Made by a program: the position numbers and the translations under genes. A stretch of 10,991 nt of DNA from an uncultured Parabacteroides sp. (lineage in GTDB: Bacteria; Bacteroidota; Bacteroidia; Bacteroidales; Tannerellaceae), in NCBI GenBank assembly GCA_900552415.1, contig USAD01000069.1, forward strand, positions 1-10,991, written 5' to 3'. A model generated the notes under the pieces. It was given only the letters and a program-made list of their open reading frames with translations, had not been told where the DNA came from and did not search any database. Positions 1-7,097 of this stretch are shown here, piece by piece (position 1 is the first letter of the stretch; the number at the start of each line of letters is the position of its first letter).

Positions 1-1056
1 GAGGCGTAAGATATCGTTGATCGTAATGGGGCCCACCGGTAATTGCTCATAGCGCGGGCAGCCGTAGTTTTGCAGGGCCACGTCGGCATCCAGCTCCATC
101 CTTAAGGCATCGGTCATCAAGCAACCCAATTCCTCAACGTTGTTGAAATGCGCTTCCGCCTGGGTCAATACCTGTTCCAGTCGCTCGTCCTGGCTGAAAT
201 AACGAACGATCTCTTCCACGAATTCGTTGGAGGATGTCGCGTTGGCCACGGGCAGGAGCTGCGCCTCCTTGGAGATAACCTTTCCGTCCTCGATAATCAG
301 ACGGATCAATGTGGCGTATTTTAGCTTGTTCTCGGCCTGGGTGATCAATACGCCATTATGCAGTTCTGTCCCTTCGATACGGGTGTGGGTATGCCCACCG
401 ATAATCAAGTCGAAATCCGGGAATCGTTTGGCGAGCGCCACGTCATGCTCATAGCCGCAATGGGAGAGCAGGATGGCGATATCGCTTCGTGAACGGACCT
501 CTTTCCCGTAACGCTCGATGGCATTTTCCGCCGGGATGAACCGTAATCCCTCGACATTGAGGGGATGCGTGTCGGGTATGCCATGAATGCCAAGTTGCGT
601 GAGTCCGAGAATACCTATGCGAATGCCTTCACAATCGAAAAACTGATAAGGCAAGACATGAATGGAATCGGCGGGCTCTACGTTGGCACAGAGATAGCGG
701 AATGCCGACCGCCGCACTTGGCGGACAAATCCCGAGACTTTGGCGTCGAACTCATGATTCCCTATGGCAGAGGCATGGAATCCGACCGTGTTCATCAAAG
801 CCGTCATCGGGTAAGACGGTTCTTTGTAGGCATCGTTCAAAGGGTTGCCCGTACGATTATCACCGGCTGAGAGAATCAGTAAAGAGGGATATTCTCCCCT
901 TAAGCTGTCTACGAGAGCGGCCAGCTTGGGAAAATGCTCTATAGACGCGTGCATATCATTGACCGATAGGATAGCGACCACCTGTTTCCCCTCATTGGCC
1001 CATATCGTTATGCCAAGAAGGGTCGTTACGCATAATAAGATCAGTTTTCGTCTCAT
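1..1056 (-). CDS. Secreted 5'-nucleotidase / metallophosphatase (UshA-like), 3' end cut off by window edge
   Basis: The frame is open from ATG at 1056 to the window edge, giving 352 residues without a stop. Residues 1-20 look like a type I signal peptide (RRK, hydrophobic core, cleavage after IWA), so it is probably exported to the periplasm or surface. The calcineurin-like metallophosphoesterase motifs are all present: NDMH (33-36), GD (65-66), GNHEFD (99-104), SH (198-199) and GGHTHT (220-225), which supply the dinuclear metal ligands. From about residue 305 the 5'-nucleotidase C-terminal substrate domain begins (DALR, ADVALQN, GPIT, NDIL) and is truncated at the edge. The family hydrolyses nucleoside 5'-phosphates and related nucleotides, so a scavenging role is likely; exact substrate cannot be read. 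The start overlaps the stop of the upstream acyltransferase by four bases (ATGA), suggesting translational coupling. Family call sure, specificity not. Confidence 0.9.
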   Translation of the reverse strand, partial: MRRKLILLCVTTLLGITIWANEGKQVVAILSVNDMHASIEHFPKLAALVDSLRGEYPSLLILSAGDNRTGNPLNDAYKEPSYPMTALMNTVGFHASAIGNHEFDAKVSGFVRQVRRSAFRYLCANVEPADSIHVLPYQFFDCEGIRIGILGLTQLGIHGIPDTHPLNVEGLRFIPAENAIERYGKEVRSRSDIAILLSHCGYEHDVALAKRFPDFDLIIGGHTHTRIEGTELHNGVLITQAENKLKYATLIRLIIEDGKVISKEAQLLPVANATSSNEFVEEIVRYFSQDERLEQVLTQAEAHFNNVEELGCLMTDALRMELDADVALQNYGCPRYEQLPVGPITINDILRL

Positions 1057-2066
1057 GATTGATCCCTGTTTCTAAGTCGTGAGGGTAAAGGTATTAAATC
1101 TTTTTGCGCCGTGAAATAGGGCAAGATCTTTAAGGATATGGGAATGATGGCAAATCGCATAGCAAGGGTGATCGTTATAAAGGAAAGAATATATTGGATA
1201 ACTGGCGAGGCGAACGAGAAGAGGTAGCGGCTTGGCCCCATCAAGAACATGTGGAATCCCAAAACAATAATGGAATAACGTCCGATATAGGAAAAGACAG
1301 GAAGCTTTTTGAGAGCTTTAGATACGGAGAGGATCATACAGATTCCCGTGAATCCGGCGATATATCTCACTAAAAAGCCATCTCTTACCGGCTTGGAGAG
1401 TGTGGCTAGAAAATAGATCACGGCAAAACAGACGATTGCCAAAGCGAACAATTTTTCTTTCTTGATTTCCCCAAGGTTAAGCAGGATCGTTTTGAGGCTA
1501 TAGCCAACCGCGAAGAAAGGAAGCGCGATTAGGGTACGGTCTATGCAATAGGGTAATTTGTTGAGACCGGCAATCACCGATAGGATACCGATCGCGAAAG
1601 AAACCGCAAGCAGGATCTTGTCGTTTTTGATACGGGTGCGTAAAAGATAGAACAAGAGATTGGCCTCAAATAACGAAAGTAAAAACCAGATCGGGACATT
1701 ATAGCCAATGTCTTCACCACGCCCTAATTTCGTGAAAATATCGAAGATCATATTCCAATGAAAAGGCTCCTCGATAATACCTCGTTCATGGAAATGCAGG
1801 AAATGACAGACAATACCGGCGGCATAGGCCACTAGAAAGAAAAACAGGAACGGGATAATCAGTTTATTTACTTTCTTGATGGAGAAGATAGCCAGACCTC
1901 CATATTCTTTGAAGAAAATACCTGACAGGAAATAGTAGAGTGGCATCCGGAAAAACTGGAGGGCGGTTTCGGTTGTGGTCTCAAAACAATGGATGTGATA
2001 TAAAACGACCAATGAGATACATAGCCCTTTTGCTAAATCAATGTATTCTATTCGTTGCTTTTCCAT
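1053..2066 (-). CDS. Acyltransferase family 3 integral membrane protein (OatA/fucose-4-O-acetylase-like)
   Basis: This 337-residue protein is mostly hydrophobic, with roughly ten membrane segments. Family hallmarks are the N-terminal block with the catalytic-type histidine (YIDLAKG at 8-14, LYHIH at 22-26), FRMPLYYFLSG (39-49) and the VPIWFL block (124-129). Proteins of this family O-acetylate surface polysaccharides, lipopolysaccharide sugars or peptidoglycan at the cytoplasmic membrane using acyl-CoA; the acceptor here is unknown. No SGNH hydrolase domain is fused at the C-terminus, and the last 20 residues are basic and cytoplasmic-looking. It begins 28 nt after the cysS terminator hairpin and its TGA overlaps the ATG of the nucleotidase gene, so the two probably form a small unit. 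No clear promoter is seen in the short gap upstream. Family call is firm, substrate is not. Confidence 0.9.
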   Translation of the reverse strand: MEKQRIEYIDLAKGLCISLVVLYHIHCFETTTETALQFFRMPLYYFLSGIFFKEYGGLAIFSIKKVNKLIIPFLFFFLVAYAAGIVCHFLHFHERGIIEEPFHWNMIFDIFTKLGRGEDIGYNVPIWFLLSLFEANLLFYLLRTRIKNDKILLAVSFAIGILSVIAGLNKLPYCIDRTLIALPFFAVGYSLKTILLNLGEIKKEKLFALAIVCFAVIYFLATLSKPVRDGFLVRYIAGFTGICMILSVSKALKKLPVFSYIGRYSIIVLGFHMFLMGPSRYLFSFASPVIQYILSFITITLAMRFAIIPISLKILPYFTAQKDLIPLPSRLRNRDQS

Positions 2067-2094
2067 GCGTATCTGTTTGAGGATGGCATAAAAT

Positions 2095-2150
2095 ACAGAT
2101 CACGCAATAGGGAGAAAGACTTGACTTTACTCCTCTTTTGCGTGATCTGT
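2095..2150 (-). terminator. Long stem-loop terminator after cysS
   Basis: A perfect 13-bp inverted repeat (2095-2107 with 2138-2150, arm ACAGATCACGCAA) encloses a 30-nt loop that can itself extend the stem (AGGGAG/CTCCT and AAAG/CTTT). It begins 13 nt after the cysS stop codon, the usual place for an intrinsic terminator. Read on the minus strand it is followed only by a weak T run (ATTTTATG), so it may terminate imperfectly or protect the cysS mRNA 3' end. It separates cysS from the acyltransferase-nucleotidase pair. Confidence 0.7.
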
Positions 2151-2163
2151 TTGTCTTATGGGA

Positions 2164-3636
2164 TTAGAGTCGCCATTCGGCGCCCTCTTTCGTATCCTTG
2201 ATCTCGAATCCAGCGGCAGTCAATTCGTTACGGATCTTGTCGCTGGTAGCCCAATCCTTGTTAGCTTTTGCCTGTTGGCGGATGGCCAAGAGCAGGTCGA
2301 CGGCTTTGCTGAAGGCCTCGAACTGGCTGTTTCCGGCGCTCGCTGCCTCATCTTTCATGCCGAGGATGTCGAAGAGGAAGAGATGGAATGTCTCTTGTAA
2401 CTCTTTCAGGTCGTCGGCTGAGATGGTCGCCTTGCCATCTTTCACGGAGTTGATCGCCCGGGTGGCGTCGAACAGGTGTGAGATAACGATTGGCGAGTTG
2501 AGGTCGTCATTAAGCGCGTCATAGCATTTTTGTCTTAAGCCCGCGATCTCGACGGTTGATTTGTCGCTTGCTTTCAGTTTCATCAGGTGGCTGTAGGCCT
2601 CCATCAAACGGGCCAATCCCTTCTCGGCCGCTTTCAGCGCATCGTTACTGAAGTCTACCGTACTGCGATAGTGCGCTTGCAGGATGAAGAAACGGATTGT
2701 CATGGGCGAGTAGGCTTGATCCAGCATCTTATGGCTGCCCGTGAAGAACTCGTCGAGCGTAATGAAGTTACCGAGGCTCTTGCCCATCTTCTGTCCGTTG
2801 ACCGTGATCATATTGTTGTGCATCCAGTAGTGAACCATATCCGAACCTTGTGAGGCAACCGCCTGGGCGATCTCACACTCATGATGCGGGAAGATCAAGT
2901 CCATGCCACCACCATGGATATCGAAATGTTCGCCGAGGTATTTCTTGCCCATTGCCGTACATTCGCAGTGCCAACCTGGGAATCCATCGCTCCAGGGTGA
3001 GGGCCAGCGCATGATATGCTCCGGTTGTGCCTTTTTCCAAAGGGCGAAATCGATGGGATTGTGTTTTTCCTCTTGTCCGTCGAGCGCCCGTGTCGTGTTG
3101 AGCATGTCCTCAATATTTCGACCTGAGAGTTGACCATAATTATGGGCTTTATGATATTTCTCGACATCGAAATAGACCGATCCCTCGCTCACGTAAGCGA
3201 AGCCATTGTCGAGGATCTTCTGCACAAGGGCGATCTGCTCGATGATGTGGCCAGAGGCGTGCGGTTCGATGCTGGGAGGCAATACGTTGAGCGCCTCCAT
3301 CGCATGGTGGTAGCGCAAGGTGTAATATTGGACAACCTCCATCGGCTCCAGCTGCTCGAGGCGTGCTTTCTTGGCGATCTTGTCCTCACCCTCATCCGCG
3401 TCATGCTCCAAATGGCCAACATCGGTGATGTTACGCACGTAGCGTACCTTGTAGCCCAGGTGTCGCAGATAGCGGAACAGAAGATCGAACGTGATGGCGG
3501 GACGAGCATGACCGAGATGCGCGTCGCCATAAACGGTTGGTCCGCAGACATACATGCCGACGTGTGGCGCGTGTAGCGGAACGAACGCTTCCTTCTTGCG
3601 GGTAAGCGTGTTGTAGATATTCAGTTGTTGTTCCAT
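2164..3636 (-). CDS. cysS: Cysteinyl-tRNA synthetase (class I)
   Basis: CysRS charges tRNA-Cys with cysteine in the cytoplasm. The 490-residue length is normal for Bacteroidales. Class I signatures are present: HLGH (40-43, the HIGH box) and KMGKS (283-287, the KMSKS loop). The zinc site that selects cysteine is complete: C31 (in CGPTVYG), C226 ([10 protein letters not shown]), H251 and E255 (FPHHECE). The C-terminal helical DALR-type anticodon domain follows, ending GAEWRL. I chose the ATG at 3636 ([10 protein letters not shown]), which fits the family; a TTG nine bases upstream is in frame but unnecessary. It lies 47 nt downstream of the GH3-family gene and ends just before a terminator. 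A TATATTCG element 24 nt upstream of the ATG could be its own -7 box. Identification is very secure. Confidence 0.98.
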   Translation of the reverse strand: MEQQLNIYNTLTRKKEAFVPLHAPHVGMYVCGPTVYGDAHLGHARPAITFDLLFRYLRHLGYKVRYVRNITDVGHLEHDADEGEDKIAKKARLEQLEPMEVVQYYTLRYHHAMEALNVLPPSIEPHASGHIIEQIALVQKILDNGFAYVSEGSVYFDVEKYHKAHNYGQLSGRNIEDMLNTTRALDGQEEKHNPIDFALWKKAQPEHIMRWPSPWSDGFPGWHCECTAMGKKYLGEHFDIHGGGMDLIFPHHECEIAQAVASQGSDMVHYWMHNNMITVNGQKMGKSLGNFITLDEFFTGSHKMLDQAYSPMTIRFFILQAHYRSTVDFSNDALKAAEKGLARLMEAYSHLMKLKASDKSTVEIAGLRQKCYDALNDDLNSPIVISHLFDATRAINSVKDGKATISADDLKELQETFHLFLFDILGMKDEAASAGNSQFEAFSKAVDLLLAIRQQAKANKDWATSDKIRNELTAAGFEIKDTKEGAEWRL

Positions 3637-3657
3637 ATTATTCAAGTATTTGGGAAA

Positions 3658-3667
3658 CGCGAATATA
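3658..3667 (-). promoter_or_regulatory. cysS: Possible Bacteroidetes -7 element upstream of cysS
   Basis: On the minus strand the bases TATATTCGCG lie 21 nt before the cysS ATG. TATATTCG differs from the Bacteroidetes -7 consensus TAnnTTTG at one position. The same ten bases occur upstream of the symporter gene. No TTTG -33 box is found at the expected 19-21 nt, so this is a weak call. Confidence 0.35.
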
Positions 3668-3683
3668 ACGAATAATTGTCAGA

Positions 3684-5174
3684 TCATAAGCCTCTGTTGA
3701 TCTCTAAAAGTTCCTCAAGATAATTCCTGGAGTTGCTAAGGCGGGGAATCTTATGCTGGCCGCCCAGTTTCCCCTTCCGGCTCAACCACTCATAGAAGAC
3801 GCCTTCGCGGGCGACGATCACCTCGAGCGGTTGCAGAGAAATCTCCTTGTAACGTTTAGCCTCGTAGTCGGAGTTGACCTCCTGAAGGGTCTTGTCCAGG
3901 ATTGTTGCGAATTCTTCTATTGAATGTGGCTGTTTCTCGAACTCGATAAACCATTGGTGCCGTCCTTTTGCCTTGTCAAGCATGAAAAGTGGGGCGGCAG
4001 TGTATTCCTTGATCACGGCACCAGTCTGTCGGCAAGCGATGGCGATGGCCTTGTCGGCATTGTTTACCATCAGCTCCTCGCCAAAAGCGTTGATGTAGTG
4101 CTTGACACGTCCGGAGATAACAAACTTATAGGGGCGCACGGAGGTGAAGCGGATGGTATCGCCGATCTCGTAACGCCAAAGGCCACCAGCTGTGGAGATG
4201 ATCATTGCGTAGTTGACGCCTGTTTTTACCTCGCTGAGTGGGATCGCTTTGGGATGTTCTTCCGAGATTTCGCTCATTGGGATGAACTCGTAGAAGATGC
4301 CGTAATCGAGCATGAGCAATAGTGTGTGCTCGTCTGGATCGTCTTGCAGGCCGAAGAAGCCTTCCGAGGCGTTGTAGGTCTCCATGTAGCGCATCTTGGG
4401 CGAGTCGATCAGGCTCTTGTAAAGGTCGCGGTAAGGCTCGAAGCTGATGCCGCCATGAAAGAAGACCTCCAGGTTGGGCCATACCTCCGCCAGGTTTGTC
4501 TTGCCGGCCCGGGCGAGGATCGCCTTCAGCAGGACAAGCATCCACGAGGGAACGCCGGAGAGGTTGCTCACGTTCTTGTTCCAGGTATTTTCAACAATTG
4601 CCTTGATCTTGCTCTCCCATTCGTCCATCAGGATAATCTTTTTCTTCGGGACCCTGACCATGCCGCCCAAGGCCGGGATGTTCTGGATCAGGATCGCGGA
4701 GAGGTCGCCCTGGTGGGCCCGTTGGTTGAGCGGCGAGAGGCTGTGGCTCCCACCGAGGATCAACCCTTTCCCCGCGAAGAAGCGGCTGTCGGGCCGGTTG
4801 CGCAAGTAGATGGTCACCGTGTCGTAGCCACCCCGGTAATGGCACCCGTGCAGGATCTCGTTGGTGACGGGCAGGAACTTGCTCTTGTCGCTGGTGGTCC
4901 CGCTGCTTTTGGCGTACCACTTGACGGCCGAGGGCCAAAGGACGTTCCGCTCGCCCTTGATCATCCGGTTGATGTAGGGCTTCCGCTCCCGGTAGTCGGC
5001 GTACGTGCGGATGCTCTTGTAGTCGTATGCCTGGCCCCAAAGGGTGCCCTTGGCCTTGTCGAGGAGCATCCTCAGTTGTTTGTCTTGTATCTGGTCCGCC
5101 TCGTCGCCGAAACGCTCGATTTCTTTCAGCCGTTTCCGCAAGACAAGGGAAATCGTACGTGTCAATATGTCCAT
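3684..5174 (-). CDS. GH3 auxin-responsive promoter family protein (acyl-adenylate enzyme homologue)
   Basis: The 496-residue protein matches the bacterial branch of the GH3 family (ANL-type acyl-acid-amido synthetases). ATP/AMP-binding motifs are intact: motif 1 with SSGTTSDKSK (90-99), motif 2 with YNASEG (267-272), and motif 3 around GLWRYEIGDTIRF and SGRVKHYINAFGEE (331-367). Plant GH3 enzymes adenylate a carboxylic acid and conjugate it to an amino acid; the substrates of Bacteroidetes members are, as far as I know, undefined, so only acyl-adenylation is suggested. The start is the ATG at 5174 (MDILTRTISL); a longer frame from 5228 would overlap the symporter and lacks family support. It is 44 nt downstream of the symporter and probably co-transcribed. 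Third-position GC is about 92% for codons 41-160 but about 63% in the last 120 codons (hand count). Confidence 0.93.
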   Translation of the reverse strand: MDILTRTISLVLRKRLKEIERFGDEADQIQDKQLRMLLDKAKGTLWGQAYDYKSIRTYADYRERKPYINRMIKGERNVLWPSAVKWYAKSSGTTSDKSKFLPVTNEILHGCHYRGGYDTVTIYLRNRPDSRFFAGKGLILGGSHSLSPLNQRAHQGDLSAILIQNIPALGGMVRVPKKKIILMDEWESKIKAIVENTWNKNVSNLSGVPSWMLVLLKAILARAGKTNLAEVWPNLEVFFHGGISFEPYRDLYKSLIDSPKMRYMETYNASEGFFGLQDDPDEHTLLLMLDYGIFYEFIPMSEISEEHPKAIPLSEVKTGVNYAMIISTAGGLWRYEIGDTIRFTSVRPYKFVISGRVKHYINAFGEELMVNNADKAIAIACRQTGAVIKEYTAAPLFMLDKAKGRHQWFIEFEKQPHSIEEFATILDKTLQEVNSDYEAKRYKEISLQPLEVIVAREGVFYEWLSRKGKLGGQHKIPRLSNSRNYLEELLEINRGL

Positions 5175-5218
5175 GGTCGTTCGTTTTGTCTTTTTTAGTG
5201 CTTGCCGGCCCTCGCTGC

Positions 5219-6622
5219 CTACCAGCATTCGGCCTTCTCTTTCAGTTCCGGGACGTGGTTCTTGTCGAAGACGGGATCAAGCCCTTTTCTCTTTTGCTTG
5301 TTATAGTCTTTCAGGAGGATAAACGCCTCGTGGCTCAGTGGCGCGATGGCCGCCAGGTTGCAGATGGTCATCAGGGCCATCGTGACGTCGGCCAGGCTCC
5401 AGGCCAAGTCCAGGCTGGCCAACGATCCGAACAGCACCATGCCGCCCACCAGGAGGCGATAGGCCAGCATCACGGTTTTGCGCTTGGTGATGAAGCGGAT
5501 GTTCGCCTCGCCATAATAATAATTGCCGATGATGCTGCTGAACGCGAACAGCAGGATCGCGACGGCGACGAAAATCCGGCCGGCGCCACCCACCTCGTTC
5601 GCCAAGGCCTGCTGCGTCAGTTGGACGCCGTTGATCGAGCCGTCGAGCGGCACCCCACTGAACAGGATGATGAAGGCCGTGCAGGTACAGATGACCAGCG
5701 TGTCCGTAAAGACGCCGAGCGCCTGGATCAGCCCCTGCTTGACGGGGTGCGAGACGTGCGCCGTCGCCGCGACGTTGGGCGCCGAGCCCATGCCGGCCTC
5801 GTTGCTGAACAGGCCGCGCTTGATGCCTTGCATGATGGCCGCGCCGATGCCGCCGCCCGCCGCCGAGCCCCAGCTGAAGGCGCCCTCGATAATGCGTGCG
5901 AAGACCTCGGGCAGCTCCTTCAGGTTCATCGCCACGACGACCAGGGCCAGCAGGATGTAGCCCAGCGCCATGACCGGGACGAGCCAGCTGCTGACGCTCG
6001 CGATGCGGTGGATGCCGCCAAAGATGATCACCAGCGTCAGGAGTGTGAGGAGGAGGCCCATCCATGTCGCGTCGAAACCGAAGGCCGATTCCCAGGCGGC
6101 GCAGATCGTGTTGCTCTGCACCGAGTTGAAGGCGAAGCCAAAGGTGACGGAGATCAGGATGGCGAACAGGATGCCCATCCAACGGCGCCCCAGGCCCTTT
6201 TCCATATAATAGGCCGGCCCGCCGACGAACGACTCCTTGCCTTTTTGCTTATAAAGTTGGGCCAGAGTCGACTCGACAAACGCGCTCGACGAGCCCAGCA
6301 GGGCGATCAGCCACATCCAGAACACGGCGCCCGGCCCGCCGATGGCCACGGCGGTCGCCACGCCCGCCAGGTTGCCCGTGCCGACACGGCTCGCCAATGA
6401 GACCGCGAAGGCCTGGAAGGAGGAGATGTGCTTGCCCTCGCCCGGCTGCCCCGCTTTGTTGTTGGAATCGCCCAAGAGGCGAACCATCTCTCCAATCATT
6501 CGGAATTGCACGAAACGGCCTCTCAACGTAAACCAGACCGCGCAACCCAACAGCAGGATGATCAGGACATACGACCAGAGGATGTCGTTGACGACGCTGA
6601 TCCATTCGTTTAGTGTTTCCAT
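5219..6622 (-). CDS. Sodium:alanine (amino acid carrier protein, AGCS) symporter
   Basis: The 467-residue polytopic membrane protein belongs to the alanine/glycine:cation symporter family, which imports small neutral amino acids with Na+ or H+. Diagnostic blocks are AFAVSLASRVGTGNLAGVAT (71-90), GGPGAVFWMW (95-104), FVGGPAYYMEKGLG (132-145) and IKRGLFSNEAGMGSAPN (267-283). About eleven hydrophobic segments are visible, with a short N-terminal periplasmic helix (METLNEWISVVNDILWS) typical of the family. The frame stays open 150 codons upstream of the ATG at 6622, but that stretch runs through palindromic repeats and has no family similarity, so the ATG is chosen. It is the first gene of the minus-strand run. 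Its central part is strikingly rich in C/G-ending codons. The exact amino acid transported is not readable. Confidence 0.95.
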   Translation of the reverse strand: METLNEWISVVNDILWSYVLIILLLGCAVWFTLRGRFVQFRMIGEMVRLLGDSNNKAGQPGEGKHISSFQAFAVSLASRVGTGNLAGVATAVAIGGPGAVFWMWLIALLGSSSAFVESTLAQLYKQKGKESFVGGPAYYMEKGLGRRWMGILFAILISVTFGFAFNSVQSNTICAAWESAFGFDATWMGLLLTLLTLVIIFGGIHRIASVSSWLVPVMALGYILLALVVVAMNLKELPEVFARIIEGAFSWGSAAGGGIGAAIMQGIKRGLFSNEAGMGSAPNVAATAHVSHPVKQGLIQALGVFTDTLVICTCTAFIILFSGVPLDGSINGVQLTQQALANEVGGAGRIFVAVAILLFAFSSIIGNYYYGEANIRFITKRKTVMLAYRLLVGGMVLFGSLASLDLAWSLADVTMALMTICNLAAIAPLSHEAFILLKDYNKQKRKGLDPVFDKNHVPELKEKAECW

Positions 6623-6645
6623 CTGTTTCTCGTTTTCGTATCGTT

Positions 6646-6655
6646 CGCGAATATA
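6646..6655 (-). promoter_or_regulatory. Possible -7 element for the symporter gene
   Basis: The minus strand carries TATATTCGCG 23 nt before the ATG, the same ten bases found before cysS. TATATTCG is one mismatch from TAnnTTTG. No matching -33 TTTG is seen at the right spacing, so the assignment rests on position and recurrence only. Confidence 0.35.
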
Positions 6656-6673
6656 CGTATCTCTGCTTATTTT

Positions 6674-6714
6674 CGGCCCTCTTTTTCGGAAAGATTCCAT
6701 CGGCAGAGGGGCCG
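6674..6714. repeat. Bulged hairpin in the symporter-pfkA intergenic region
   Basis: CGGCCCTCT (6674-6682) pairs with AGAGGGGCCG (6705-6714) with one unpaired G at 6710, giving nine base pairs. The loop contains a smaller GGAA/TTCC stem. It sits just upstream of the putative symporter promoter and next to a larger palindromic element, of which it may be a relic. Function unknown. Confidence 0.5.
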
Positions 6715-6726
6715 CGTCGCTGTTTT

Positions 6727-6842
6727 GGACTCCCTCACCCCTACGGGGAGCTCCCCCTTCAGAAGGAGGAGCGGGAATGGTTTGTTTCTCAATTTTTCTC
6801 CCCCTTTTGAAGGGGGAGATGCCCGAAGGGCAGAGGGAGTTC
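6727..6842. repeat. MITE-like inverted-repeat mosaic of about 116 bp
   Basis: The ends are near-perfect inverted repeats: GGACTCCCTC (6727-6736) and GAGGGAGTTC (6833-6842), 9 of 10 matching. Inside each end lie mirrored hairpins: CCCC-tac-GGGG (6738-6748) then an imperfect CTCC..GGAG stem (6751-6771) on the left; a perfect 10-bp stem TCTCCCCCTT/AAGGGGGAGA (6797-6806/6810-6819) then TGCCC-gaa-GGGCA (6820-6832) on the right. The middle (about 6772-6796) is an AT-rich spacer. This end-to-end symmetry is like a small non-autonomous insertion or a structured repeat family. It carries no coding capacity. Whether it is dispersed in the genome cannot be seen here. Confidence 0.65.
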
Positions 6843-6853
6843 AGAAGGAAAGC

Positions 6854-6957
6854 CCTTCCGCGGTGTGCGGGAACCATTTCGCGATGCCGCGAAGTCCTTC
6901 CGCGATGCGCGGGAACCATTTCGCGGTGTCGCGGAGACCTTCCGAAGAATTCGGAAA
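6854..6957. repeat. Tandem 42-bp repeat, 2.5 copies, forming five consecutive hairpins
   Basis: Copies start at 6854, 6896 and 6938 (the last half-length) with an exact 42-base period. The two full copies agree at 36 of 42 positions. Each full unit holds two palindromes, a TTCCGCG..GCGGGAA stem and a TTCGCG..CGCGAA stem, separated by CCAT; the half copy ends in a perfect TTCCGAA-gaa-TTCGGAA stem. Most differences fall in loops or exchange G-C for G-U pairs (for example position 13 T/C and position 39 A/G of the unit), so the pairing is kept. It resembles clustered REP-type palindromic units. Because 42 is a multiple of three it leaves spurious frames open on both strands. Confidence 0.8.
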
Positions 6958-7009
6958 CCTGCCCTCTCCCGAATCCGGCCCCCCGATATCCGTTTTGCTG
7001 TTTTTTTCG

Positions 7010-7017
7010 TAAGTTTG
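7010..7017 (+). promoter_or_regulatory. pfkA: Bacteroidetes -7 promoter element for pfkA
   Basis: TAAGTTTG matches TAnnTTTG exactly and would place transcription start near 7024, about 70 nt before the pfkA ATG. A TTTG at 6994-6997 is upstream, but the 12-nt spacing is shorter than the usual 19-21 nt, so the -33 part is uncertain. Confidence 0.5.
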
Positions 7018-7037
7018 TAAGCGTTATCATTGGTTTT

Positions 7038-7097
7038 ATGGAAAAGAGAACGAGACATGATTTAAGCGTCATGAAACGATTGGAGGATTGGATATGA
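7038..7097 (+). CDS. Possible 19-codon leader ORF ending in the pfkA start codon
   Basis: An ATG at 7038 opens MEKRTRHDLSVMKRLEDWI and stops at TGA 7095-7097, which overlaps the pfkA ATG as ATGA. It lies wholly within the predicted pfkA leader, and the pfkA SD is inside its last codons, so ribosomes finishing it could reinitiate on pfkA. There is no SD for the leader ORF itself and no known homology. It may be a chance open frame. Confidence 0.25.
   Translation: MEKRTRHDLSVMKRLEDWI
7082..7087 (+). promoter_or_regulatory. pfkA: Strong Shine-Dalgarno for pfkA
   Basis: GGAGGA lies 6 nt before the ATG at 7094 and decides that start over the in-frame TTG at 7088, which is too close to the SD. 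A near-consensus SD is noteworthy in Bacteroidetes, where most genes lack one. Confidence 0.7.

Noticed and set aside
2776..2790. KMGKS instead of KMSKS as a sign of a defective cysteinyl-tRNA synthetase
   Set aside because: Gly at the third position is tolerated in this class and all zinc ligands and the HIGH-type box are intact.
3637..3645. Earlier TTG start for cysS
   Set aside because: The ATG at 3636 matches the family N-terminus; the three extra residues have no support.
4326..5198. Plus-strand open frame of 290 codons opposite the GH3 gene
   Set aside because: Antisense shadow of a well-supported gene, again within the high-GC3 block.
5027..6400. Long plus-strand open frame opposite the symporter and GH3 gene
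   Set aside because: It is a shadow frame created by high third-position GC; the residue mix (Asp, Arg, Gln, Ala and His rich) is not protein-like and the minus-strand genes are secure.
6854..6957. CRISPR-like array
   Set aside because: The copies are adjacent with no unique spacers, each unit is made of palindromes, and no cas gene is in the window.
6623..7072. In-frame upstream extension of the symporter by 150 codons
   Set aside because: It translates the palindromic repeats (42 bp keeps the frame open) and has no family similarity; the ATG at 6622 gives the normal N-terminus.
6342..7097. Plus-strand open frame of 251 codons
   Set aside because: Its first part is antisense to the symporter and the rest reads through repeats; only its last 19 codons are considered, as a possible leader ORF.
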